A DNA stretch of 64,000 nt from Paraspadella gotoi. Taxonomy: Eukaryota > Chaetognatha. Below are positions 36,950 to 47,591 of the stretch, in pieces (position 1 is the first letter of the stretch; each line of letters begins with the position of its first letter). The notes under the pieces are model-generated. The model made no database searches and was not told the DNA's origin. It saw only the letters and a list, made by a program, of their open reading frames with translations. The position numbers and the translations under genes are program-made. The DNA lies in NCBI GenBank assembly GCA_051294375.1, contig CM119263.1:23586762-23650761 (forward strand). The letters are read 5' to 3'.

Positions 36950-37144
36950 GAACACTTGCGCCTCGACCGCGGTATAGTAGATACGTCGGATTGCAATCCT
37001 TCACCCGCTTCTGCACCTGGGCAAGGGATGTAGTACGAAGGTCGGACAGGTGTCGGGGACTTATGCTAAAAGAAAGGACTTCTTCCAAGTTGGACGGGTT
37101 CTGCGTTCCTGTCAATGTGACCCGTTTAACTCCAACGATTGTCG
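36950..37144 (+). CDS. Candidate laminin-type EGF exon (3' part)
   Basis: The last in-frame stretch before a good donor (TGTCG|GTGAGG at 37,144/37,145) reads CQCDPFNSNDCR, matching the start of a laminin-type EGF (LE) module (C-x-C-D-P...C). The preceding sequence can only be joined to it through frameshifts, so the exon start is uncertain. It precedes the stronger LE exon at 37,444 in the same orientation. The call is inference from motif and position. Confidence 0.35.
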
Positions 37145-37443
37145 GTGAGGAAAGAGAGATGAACGAACAGTGAGAGATTTTGAATTGAAATTATGAGTAG
37201 ATCTTTGTATTTTGTTACAAGTTCGAAGATGATTTCTTTAAACCAATTTTGAAAGAAAGAAAGACAAGAAGAAAAAAAGAAAGAAAGAAAGAGAAAGAAA
37301 GAAAAGAATAATATGAAAAGAAAGAAAGAAAGATAGTGTGAGAGAGGGAGTGAGTGCAGTAATAAATTAGAAAAGAAGAAAGAAAGACCGATAGAAACAA
37401 TATCAGAAGAAAAAAACCAAAAAATACGAAACCTTCCTACCAG

Positions 37444-37862
37444 AAATCCTGCGACCCGAACGCCGATGGCAGTGCCGACTGCAGGAAGGCGTAGACCGAA
37501 AGGTCGTCAATGCAACCGTTGTCCCGCAGGAAAAATTCGACTTCAAGCTGGCCGGCATCATGCGAACTGCGCCTGCGACGGTAAAAGGAACCAAGCCGGA
37601 ACAGTGTTGCGAACGAACTGGTCAGTGGCGAAGTGCAAGGAACGGCGTCCAAGGGAACTAAAGTGCAATCGTTGCAAGGACAATGCCTTCGGACTCGATC
37701 TGGGACACTCGCTGGGTGCCGTCCCTGCACTGCGATCCAAGGCGCACCGTCAAATCCGGCCTTTCCGCGGCCTTCGATCTCAGATGCGAACGAAGACGAA
37801 AGGGAGATTGCGAGTGTTCTGTCGAACCCGGATCGGCCAGAAAATGCGACGCTTGCAGTCAG
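37444..37862 (+). pseudogene. Laminin-type EGF repeat exon, frameshifted
   Basis: Starts after a plausible acceptor (cttcctaccag) and ends at a donor (CAGTCAG|GTGAAT). Across the three plus frames, LE-module hallmarks appear in order: KSCDPNADGSADC, GRQCNRCPAGK, LKCNRCKDNAFGLDLGH, HCDPRRTVKSG and GDCECSVEP. The CxCDP starts and CNRCxxxxFGLD endings are typical of laminin-type EGF domains, each with eight cysteines in four disulphides, found in laminin chains, netrins, perlecan and usherin. The family member is not determinable. At least three frame changes are needed. Given the noise elsewhere, they may be read errors in an intact extracellular-matrix gene rather than true mutations. Confidence 0.65.
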
Positions 37863-38040
37863 GTGAATCAAAAGGATAATTTTTTTTTGTCGATGTTATT
37901 TCTTTTCGTTTCACATAAAACTATGGCTATATTTAATAAATAAATAGTAAATTATTGTGTTTATTGTGTTATTAGGTCTTATGAATACATTGCCATTATA
38001 ACAAGAATATTTTATACAAATACACTCAGCCTCATCCGCA

Positions 38041-38530
38041 GAGCTTCTTCGACTAACCTTCCTCCGGCTGCTACTCCTTGCGACTGTGATCCCAAAGGGT
38101 CTCTGGAGAGCAAAGTAGCAGACCCGTCGACGGGGAAGTAGCCAGTCAGAGGGGATCGGGGAGTTATTTTGCAACGCAGTGCGCGAGGAATATTTTGGAC
38201 TGGGAGAATCGAGTGGGAAATCCGCTTGTCGCGACTGCCTTGCAATGCAGCCGGGCGAAAGAATAACTTTTGTCACGCAGTCACTGGCTGTTTGCGAGTT
38301 AGCAAAGGACTCAGTGCGAGGGGAGAACAAATGCGATCTGGTGTAAACCGGGATCTTCGAACCTTCAGGCGGCCCAACCCGAAGCGGGCTGCAGGTCGAA
38401 ACCCTTGCGCAAGACAGCCACCGCCCGAACATCAGCCGCTGAGTCAAAACCGAGCTGGAGATCTTACTGGGCTTCCATCCAGCGATAAAGCGCCACGGAG
38501 AGATAAAAGAGTATCGGCTTCAGATCTTTA
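38041..38530 (+). pseudogene. Second laminin-type EGF exon, frameshifted
   Basis: Opens after a possible acceptor (catccgcag) with TPCDCDPKGSLES, then in another frame LPCNAAGRKNNFCHAVTGC, then CKPGSSNLQAA. This is the order expected of LE modules (C-x-C-D-P; CN..G...FC....TG.C; C.CKPG.xNLQ). Frame changes separate them, so no continuous ORF exists. The sequence after about 38,440 (SAAESKPSWRS in one frame) may lead into the next domain, but its 3' boundary is not clear. Same orientation as the exons at 36,950 and 37,444, so one gene is likely. Confidence 0.6.
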
Positions 38531-38629
38531 AAATCATAGTTACTGCGAATCGCCAAGTTCTGACACACCATCTTCACAGTGGGAGGAGCTCCTGGGCCCC
38601 CGTGTATAGAGTGACAACAGAACATTCCC

Positions 38630-38647
38630 TCCTCTCTCTCTCTCTTC

Positions 38648-38693
<46 letters not shown>

Positions 38694-38741
38694 NNNNNNN
38701 NNNNNNNNNNNNNNNNNNTCTCTCTCTCTCTCTCTCTCTCT
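38630..38741 (+). repeat. (TC)n microsatellite interrupted by a gap
   Basis: TC dinucleotides on both sides of the N run at 38,694-38,718, so the gap is inside the repeat. Confidence 0.95.
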
Positions 38742-40508
38742 CCGTCCCTCCGCTGGTCAGTTTGCGATGAAGCCGGTCCCGGAAGTTGGGAAGAAAAGGC
38801 CCGCTTTTCTGCTAGGGGAGAAGGGGAGTTGGTAGACGGAATTTTTGGGATCGGTTTTGACCACGAGAGGAGGTGGACTTCGTGTTGGGGGGGGGTCAGG
38901 GGGACCCCGCGCGGCCATATCGAGATCCCTTTTGCTTATGTAATAATGCAGAACCTCAGACAAAAGATCTTTAGCCCCGCGAAGTCAAACTACCACCGGG
39001 CAATAATACCGTTCAGATCAGAAAGGTCAAAACATGAGAGGGCCGCTCCGATAGCCAAAGAATATTCTCTCTCTCTCTCCCTCTCTCTATCACTCTCTCT
39101 CCCTCTTCCTCTCTCTCTCTCTCTCATTTTGCGGCGTCCATTCATATGCGTTTCGACGCCGCAGATAATGACCGCGCCACCTTTTATTTTCAGACGATCT
39201 CGATGGCGTTTTGTTTGGGAAATGCGAGGGTTTTCCCGACAGAGGGACCGGCAGCGGAGGGTTATCGGGGGCGGCGATGTTTTGGCGGGAAACACCAGCC
39301 TTTTGAGCTTTGTGAAGCTGAGGAGCGAATCAGGAGGAGGGGAAGGTCGAGAAATGGAAGATGCTGTTTGGAGGGCTGGGGGGGAGGAGCGGCCAACGGG
39401 ACTTCCGAGATTTTTTGTCTTAGGAAATCTAACCTCTCAAGTTGACGAATGAGATCAAAATAACATTTTCGCGGATAAACAGTCCAAAAAATCCCTCTCA
39501 TAAACAAGTTCAGCCTGTCATACGTCCTACTCCGTTTGAAGATTGTTAATTTTCTTCATTATAATATAAGACTATAAGCGTATAATATTTATTAATCGAT
39601 GACGTCTCGTCCGTTTCTCGTCGTCGGAAAATTTAATACATCAAGGTCGACGCCNNNNNNNNNNNNNNNNNNNNNNNNNNNNNNNNNNNNNNNNNNNNNN
39701 NNNNNNNNNNNNNNNNNNNNNNNNNNNNNNNNNNNNNNNNNNNNNNNNNNNNNNNNNNNNNNNNNNNNNNNNNNNNNNNNNNNNNNNNNNNNNNNNNNNN
39801 NNNNNNNNNNNNNNNNNNNNNNNNNNNNNNNNNNNTTTCGGGTGATATCGATCATGTTTAATTCACGGAAGGGAGGAGACGAGGGGGGCGTGTGTGATGT
39901 GAAGAGACCGGAGGGTGTTGCGAGGGACGTTGCGGAGTGTGGTTCAACGAACGAAGGCTTGGAGTTTGCTTAAGCATCAGCTTCGTATTGACAAGAGGAT
40001 ATTATTCTAGAAAATCGATTTATCGAATAGTTTTTTTTTTCTCTCTCTCTCTCCCTCCTTATCCGCCTTCCGGATTTTTTTTTTTCTTCTTTTTTTTTCT
40101 CTCTCCTCCTTTCCAATTTTTTATTCATTTTTTTCTTTTTCTTATTTTCTCCATTTTTTTATGACCAGACTTTTTAAACCTTTTTTTTTTGATGTTCTCC
40201 GATCTTTCTTTTAAATGTAAAGCGACGAGTCTTTACTACTCAGAAACCGAGTGCCCCGAACAATAGATTTCTTTTTATTCAAGGCTACAGCGAGACGCCG
40301 AGAAAGTACAGCGAAGCCGGCGTAAACAGCGACGGTACGGACCGCGCGAAATGCATAATAAAGCCCGAGGCCTCTGATCGGCCTGGGATTTGCTCTGTTG
40401 CTGAAAGAGAATTTTCCCTTCGAAAACCACGAATTCCGATTTTTTTTGTATAAAAATCGAGCGACTCTTTCCGTTGGTTTTATCGCTTGGGTAAAGTTTT
40501 CCTTTTTT
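38742..40508. other. Gap-rich stretch; no supported gene
   Basis: Holds a TC block at about 39,067-39,125, a gap at 39,655-39,835 and T-rich sequence at about 40,028-40,190. Several overlapping open frames of 80-200 codons exist on both strands between 38,829 and 39,507, but they contain TC-repeat sequence and have no recognisable domain or splice support. Confidence 0.45.
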
Positions 40509-40843
40509 NNNNNNNNNNNNNNNNNNNNNNNNNNNNNNNNNNNNNNNNNNNNNNNNNNNNNNNNNNNNNNNNNNNNNNNNNNNNNNNNNNNNNNNNNNNN
40601 NNNNNNNNNNNNNNNNNNNNNNNNNNNNNNNNNNNNNNNNNNNNNNNNNNNNNNNNNNNNNNNNNNNNNNNNNNNNNNNNNNNNNNNNNNNNNNNNNNNN
40701 NNNNNNNNNNNNNNNNNNNNNNNNNNNNNNNNNNNNNNNNNNNNNNNNNNNNNNNNNNNNNNNNNNNNNNNNNNNNNNNNNNNNNNNNNNNNNNNNNNNN
40801 NNNNNNNNNNNNNNNNNNNNNNNNNNNNNNNNNNNNNNNNNNN

Positions 40844-41093
40844 CAATTTGCCATCTCCCTTTCTCCCTTCTTCCAAACTCCCCGGTTATTTGCCATCATT
40901 TGTCCCAACAGCTCCATAGGAATGTCTGCTGCCGCCGCTGCCGCCTTCATTGTGTTTCTCCTCCCCGGCGGCCGCTGCTCCAAACCCCGCCGCGGCTGAC
41001 GCAGCTGCTGATTCGGCTCCACTTCTCGGCGGATCAATAAGTCCTAATTTGTTATGGACTAACATCGCAGCCCCGATCCGCGGGCTCCGCGCG

Positions 41094-41131
<38 letters not shown>
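40844..41131 (-). other. GC-rich island with possible minus-strand coding exon, ending in (GA)n
   Basis: Two minus-strand frames look protein-like. One gives MLVHNKLGLIDPPRSG followed by an Ala-rich stretch. The other gives an Ala run, then DIPMELLGQMMANNRG. They cannot both be real, and no splice site decides between them. The island is flanked by gaps (40,509-40,843 and 41,132-41,419), the right one starting inside the GA run. It could be the 5' exon and CpG-rich promoter of a gene lying in the gap. Confidence 0.25.
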
Positions 41132-41419
41132 NNNNNNNNNNNNNNNNNNNNNNNNNNNNNNNNNNNNNNNNNNNNNNNNNNNNNNNNNNNNNNNNNNNNN
41201 NNNNNNNNNNNNNNNNNNNNNNNNNNNNNNNNNNNNNNNNNNNNNNNNNNNNNNNNNNNNNNNNNNNNNNNNNNNNNNNNNNNNNNNNNNNNNNNNNNNN
41301 NNNNNNNNNNNNNNNNNNNNNNNNNNNNNNNNNNNNNNNNNNNNNNNNNNNNNNNNNNNNNNNNNNNNNNNNNNNNNNNNNNNNNNNNNNNNNNNNNNNN
41401 NNNNNNNNNNNNNNNNNNN

Positions 41420-41947
41420 GAGAGATAGAGAGAAAGAGAGATTTTCGGCGCTTGAATTTCTAGCGGTGAATTTTAATTCGGCCATGACGTTATCAAACGC
41501 GGTAATAATAATTCAGAATATTTTTGGAACAGTCTTTGGCTTTGCGAACCGATTTGCATTAGATCCTGAAAGTGAATACTGAATGCTTTACTTTTTTATT
41601 TAATTATTCATCAGCGATCTCCTATTTTCATAATAATCAAAGTAAAGTTTTAGTTTTTCGTTTTTTGTTGTTTTACGTACCTTTTGTTTTTCCCGCCGGA
41701 CAGGGAAACGTCCGAATTGGGCGTGCCTTTTGTTTAATCCTCCCCCTTGCGTTATTTTTTGTTCCACCGGCCGAAACCCTCGTTTCCTTCTATTTTTTAT
41801 TCCACCAACTCAAACCAAGCTGGGATTTCGTTTTCGTTTACTCCGCCTCAAATCGATGCCACATGACTTAACGAGAAAATCGAATTCCATCGATTTTTCT
41901 GCGGCGAAACAAAACAAGTAAACAAAAAGAGACCGAAAGGCGGAGAG
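41420..41947. other. Clean flank left of the exact 2.1-kb repeat
   Basis: The part from about 41,660 is the less noisy counterpart of 47,290-47,591. No gene seen. Confidence 0.5.
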
Positions 41948-44034
41948 ATATAAACACAAAGAGCACGCGACGTATTAGCCGCCGTGAGGAGAGAGAGAAG
42001 AGAGACAGAGTCAGAATTACGACGTGAGTTATTCGAGAAGAGCAGAACAGGAGCAGGATGAGCGCATTGTATTAGTTCATAGGAGCAGAAGGACGGGGAG
42101 GAGTGAGATCAGACGGAGAGAGAGAACGCACACAAGAGAGAGAGAAAGAGATGATGTAGAAAAAAAAGAGAGTATTAGTTAGAAGGAGCACCAACGATAG
42201 AAGATAAAGAGAAGAAAGAGAAATGATAACTGAAGTTATCTAACGCGAATTCTTATACATATTATAAAACTTTAAAATCATGTAATCCGTCCTTCGGGCT
42301 ATCTAATAAGAGACCACATAGTAAAATAACGGTTTTACGAAAGTAAAATTAATACATAATTCCATGCAAAGATCGCCACAATAGTTTTATCCCCTTTTAA
42401 TAACACAATTTAATTCTTCTATAGTTAATTTAATAAACACAAAAAAATCTCTGTGTGCTATCAACATTCTAACTTCGACAATTTTAGTTTCGATGACTTC
42501 CAGAAGCACGATTCTTTGAGAAATCAGACAGATTTTCTGATTATATTATCCTCTACGCTTCTCTATTTCGTCGAAAACGCTTTAATATTTGAATAATGTT
42601 GTCAATATATCTTATCATGAGATAGCTGGGCTAAGAGCACCATAGTCCGTAAAAACCAAAGGCGTTAACATATTTAGGAGACAAAAACGCTTCATTACTA
42701 TACCATAAAGGTCACACTGCGCTTCCATTTTACTAACATTCACCTCTCTCTCTCTCATCTTCTCCTCTCTCTCCTCTCTCTCGTCGCCTTCCCGCTCTCC
42801 GTCCGCCCCGCAGTCCTACACACTCCGTCGTCTCGTCTCTTGCTCTCGTAAATTCTCTCTCGTCTCTCTCTCTCTCATGTATCTGCTCCTCAATACTATC
42901 CTCGCCATCATCCTCCTCCCATACATCTCTCCTCTCTCTCGCTCGTCTCTCTTCTCTTTCATCTCTCTCTCTTCCCTCTCTCCTCTCCTCTCTCTCTCCG
43001 TCTTACTCCTCTACTCATTCTTCATTCCTCTAAACCCGTCGTCTCTCTCCTCCTTTCACCCGTCCTCTCTCCTCCCTCTATCTCTTCCCTTTCATTCCAC
43101 AACCTCCTCTCTCATCCTCTTTTCCCTCTCCCATCTCTTTTCTCAAATTTTTTAATATAAATATATCTCTACATCCTTCACAACTCTAACTTTCTTCCGA
43201 CACTCTTTCCTTCATTTTTTTCTCCTCTTCCCGCAGTGCTCCGTTCTGTCCTAACAATTCCGCCAAATCGCAGAGAGACGGTTCTTCCACTAAAGTCCAA
43301 CATAATGATTTCTCAAAAAAAAATTTTTAGCCCGGCGGTATCACAAGATTTTTCTATCATCTCTTGCGCTGGCTTGTAGAAAATCAGATTTCTTATATGT
43401 CCACCCAGTAATCTCTATTTTTTTCCCCCCCTGCTCTTCCTCATCTCTCTCTCTCTAACATTTCTCGAACGCCATTCTCGTCGTTATCTTGCGCAACTAA
43501 CATAACAATTTAAATGTTAATTTTTTTCGAACGTCTCTGTAAAAAAGCGAAACGGGGCTTTCGTTCTCTGGTCGGCCTTTGCTAGATTGATACAAGGGAT
43601 CTCTCTTTTCTTTCAAGTTTCGGAAATGCTATTTCTCTCCGTCCGGTCCTTCCTCTCTCTCTTCTCCTCCTCTTCCCATCGTCTCTCATCTCATCTCTCT
43701 CCCCTCTCTCCCCTCCTCTCGCTCCTCCTCCCTATCTTCCCCGTTCTCACTTGCTCTCACTTCCTCATCTCCTCCTCGATCGTTTCTCTCCTGCTCTCCC
43801 TCATCTTCCTCCTCTCCCTCTCTCTCTTCTCTCCTCCTTCTCTTCCTCTCCTCTACCTTCTCTCTTCCCCTTCTCTCTCTCCCCCCCCTCTCTTCAACTG
43901 CACTCTGTGTTCTCTCCTCTCCGCCTCTCTCCTCCTAACGTGGTACGCACGCACTTCAAAAAATATATCAATACTTTTTCGAATTGATAATCGGCAGGAA
44001 AAAGATAAAGGATTGCTTTACAAAGGGTGTTGCA
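41948..44034 (+). repeat. Exact 2,087-bp direct repeat, copy 1
   Basis: Identical at a constant offset of 5,644 to 47,592-49,678. It contains two long pyrimidine-rich blocks (about 42,745-43,145 and 43,600-43,930) that generate Ser/Leu-rich ORFs, and no gene. Identity begins and ends abruptly. Copy 1 is followed by noisy sequence, while copy 2 is preceded by noisy sequence. Confidence 0.96.
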
Positions 44035-46518
44035 AAATTCGTTAATTTTGGACTAAAAAAACACCATGGAGACGTGAAAATACGGGGGGAGAAGGGACAG
44101 GTGGGCGTGGCAGTGTGGCGTTGGCAGGTGGACCGTGGCAAATGGCCGAATGGAAGAGACCTGTTTAAAAGAAAATAACTGAAACTATTTCAATAGTTTT
44201 GGTGAATAATGACACGAGAATTTAAAATTATAAATGGGTTAAAAATAGACAACAATTGAAATTATTGCTCTCTGCTTTGGGACGTTTTTTTTTTCTAAGA
44301 ATGCTTGCAGGCTCGGCCAGCGTTGAAAAGAGTGTTTTCTTACAAAATAAAATAATCACGCCTCATAAAATGTTAATTATTAAACGATATCTGCGTGACT
44401 AAACTTATTTTGTGAGGAAAAAAAAATAGGAGAAAAAACCATTTTTTAACTAATGAATGCAAATTAAATTTGAAGAGATAATAATTTACCATTTTTTTTT
44501 TTTTTCGAAATTCCCTTACCTTTCCCCTATAGAAATTTATCCAGTAACCGAAAAGGAAAAATAGTACATAAGTTTTCTAATGGGCCTTGAGTGAGTACGA
44601 CGTGCGCACGTACGCAGATGATCCAGATGGCGGCTTGCCGAATATACTCTCCACCAAAAAAACCCTCGAAATCAGAAAAAATTCAGAACAGCTGCAGCAG
44701 TCCTGGTGCCGTCAACTGCTGCGGTCCGGCGCGGTGCGTTTGGGGCGGGCGGCGGTCGACAAATGTCGTTCCGTGTCATTACGGGAATTGATTACTCTCG
44801 CTCCTCATTGAATTTTTCGAAGGGAAAGGAAGGAAAAAAAAGAGTATGACAGGAAAAAAAAAAAAAAAAAAACGAGGACGGACGGACGACTACTGACTAA
44901 CGACGACGATCGACGACGGACGACAGCATCGGAAAATTGGGCGGAGGCGACAATTCAAATCCGTCCTCAAAGTTGATGAAGATGATATCGACATCAAACG
45001 CTGGCTAACGATTTACGACCACATGATCGAATGACGGAAGGAAACGAAAAGTTTTCATGTGAACGTCATCAAGAAGTTTAACAGGAATTAGGAACGATCG
45101 AAATGTTTTAGTATTAGAGAACATAGGACAAATTTAAGGTTCCGTTTTAGAAAAAGAATTTTAGTTTTTTATATAACACGGGGGCCGTGAATTACCCGAC
45201 GGAAACCTTTAATCATGAAAAAATGAGAAGAGCCCAGAAGATTCCGCGACGCGCCCTTTGCTTCAAACTTGGGAGGACGGGCCGGAGTAGGAAGGGCCCT
45301 TACGTTGTTGACGTTTATATCTGCCTCGTTGCAAAGCGAAGGACGATTCAAAAAAAAGAAAAATCCCTCTTCTGTTTCGAAAAAGACTTTCGAAATCTGC
45401 AGATTGCGGTATTTTAATCTTTCCCCCGAATTGGTTGCTTTTCCATTTAACCGTTGTTTTTTTCGTCATTCTTTCGATTTTCTCTCGTGTGTTATTGTGT
45501 CAACGTCGTCGTCGTCGTCGCGTCGTCGTCGTCGTCGGTCACTTCCGTCGTCGTTTTTTGCTGTCGTCGCCGTTTTTTCAAGACCGTCACTTTGTTATTT
45601 CCCTAATTTTTTTTTTATTTTTTCATTTCGGGGGTCGGTTAATTGATTTTTTTTTTTTTTTTTATTTCTTTTTCCTTGAACTTAGTGTAATAAAAAAAGG
45701 CTTGGCACCCCCAATTAAATCGATTTTTCAAATGAAACGCTACCCTCCCTCTTCTCCATAATCACTATTAATCTATTACTGGCATAAATCAAAACACCAA
45801 GTTCTCCTCTCACCCCTTTCGCATAAACCATCACCAACCCTCGCGTCCAAATCTTTCCAAAAAAATTTATAATAAAAAATTGTTCAAAAATCTCTTGACA
45901 TTTAAACCGTCGCGAGTTGTTTTGTTGACCGATATTGCGGTATGCGGTGGGGGTCATGCTCGCAGGGCAGCCGGGTTCCGACCTTCCTCTATCTCAAAAT
46001 TTTTTGCAGAGCGTTTCACTTTATTATCCGCAAACGCTTGTCCGGGCATTCGGTTAGCAGTCAAATTTGCCACGTACTGAAAATCCTTAATATTAAAGCT
46101 TTCCGTTAAAAAAAAAAAAACAACAAACAAAATGGTTGTTTATTTATTTGTTAAGGATTTCATTTCTCTGCCCAAACACCCTCGGTCTTCCCCTCTCGGT
46201 CTAATTTTTTCCCCTCGCTTTTCCCCATTAAAACGTCGCTACTCTTTCTCCCGATTAAAAATACACGAACCGCCCTCTTAAGTTATGGACTTTTATTTTA
46301 TCCGCGATCAATAGTCGGGCCGTTAGCATCGTCTCTCTTTCCTATCCCCGTTCTTTTTTCACTCTTTCTATCTCTTGTCCTCGTCTTCCGTCCTACATTT
46401 TTTCATTCCTCTTCCCTATTCATATTCTCTCAATCTCTTCTCCCCCTCCCTCACTCTTATTCTCCTCATTCGAGAAGAAATCCATGTCCTGATTTTCTTT
46501 TCTCCATTTACCCAATCA
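44035..46518 (+). repeat. Noisy direct copy of 49,704-51,827
   Basis: Collinear with 49,704-51,827 but about 17% longer (2,484 versus 2,124 bases) because of dense insertions. It ends at a gap at the same sequence (caatca) as the clean copy. No intact ORF. Confidence 0.88.
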
Positions 46519-46543
46519 NNNNNNNNNNNNNNNNNNNNNNNNN

Positions 46544-47220
46544 AGTTTTGAATTCTAATATCATATTATAACTTTAAAATTATGTAATTTCGCTACTCAC
46601 TAGTAATAAACGTTTACAAATATAATTAATACATATAATTCCTAAGATGCAAATTAGTTTTATCTAATTAATTTTATTTTAAATAAAAACAAAAAAATCT
46701 CTTAGCACATTTACCAAATTTAGTTTCATTTCCAGAAGAGATTTGAGAATGAGACAGATTTCTGGTTTATCTCTCGCTTCTTAATTTTCGTCGAAGGCTT
46801 TATATTGTCAAAAAATCTCTCCGTAAACAAAGGCGTTAATTTTAGGAGACAAAAACCTTATTTATAAAAAGGCATCGCTCCATTTTATCCANNNNNNNNN
46901 NNNNNNNNNNNNNNNNNNNNNNNNNNNNNNNNNNNNNNNNNNNNNNNNNNNNNNNNNNNNNNNNNNNNNNNNNNNNNNNNNNNNNNNNNNNNNNNNNNNN
47001 NNNNNNNNNNNNNNNNNNNNNNNNNNNNNNNNNNNNNNNNNNNNNNNNNNNNNNNNNNNNNAAAAAAAATTAGCCGGAAATCATCGCCGGTTCGAATCCC
47101 GCTCTCGCTCCTTCTCAATTTCGAACGCCATTGTTTTGACTAAAACAATTTAAATGTTAATTTTTCGAAACGTGTAAAAACGCTTTCGGTTCTGCGCCTT
47201 TGCTAGTGAGCCATATTTTA
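46544..47220. other. Clean contig islands corresponding to parts of the 2.1-kb repeat
   Basis: 46,544-46,891 is a compact version of about 42,245-42,740, and 47,105-47,215 of about 43,465-43,590, separated by the gap 46,892-47,061. They appear to be the assembled fragments that the inserted read overlaps, left in place between the two insertions. Confidence 0.6.
47086..47102 (+). other. Isolated B box / T-arm-like motif
   Basis: GGTTCGAATCCC at 47,089-47,100 is a perfect Pol III B box, with a near-complete 5-bp T stem (one C-C mismatch). Anything upstream is lost in the gap ending at 47,061. It may be the 3' half of a tRNA or tRNA-derived SINE, or chance. Confidence 0.22.
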
Positions 47221-47289
47221 AAAACAGATAAAACCTGTTCGTCTAGTAATTTAAGTCCTATTAGAGTTTTTATATGTTTTTTTTGTTTC

Positions 47290-47591
47290 TTTATTATTTA
47301 CAAGTATACCTTTTTGTTTTTCCCGGCCGAGGACAGGGAAACGGTCCGAATTGGGCGTTGCCTTTTGTTAATCCTCCCCTTAAGCGTTATTTTTTTTGTT
47401 CCACGCGGCCGAAACCCTCGTTTCCTTCTATTTTTTTTATTCCACCAACTCAAACCAAGCTGGGGATTTCGTTTTCGTTTACCGTCCGCCTCAAAAATCG
47501 ATTGCCACAAAAAAAATGAAAATGTTAACCGAGAAAATATCTTATTGTCTGCACAGCGCGAATCAGATTTCCTTGCGTGGTCGGCGAAACA
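47290..47591 (+). repeat. Noisy copy of about 41,660-41,947
   Basis: Collinear with the clean flank, with extra bases. It leads directly into the exact repeat copy 2. Confidence 0.7.

Noticed and set aside
36906-37115. 69-codon minus-strand ORF
   Set aside because: The plus strand carries a laminin-type EGF start and a donor at the same place, in line with downstream exons; the minus frame has no support.
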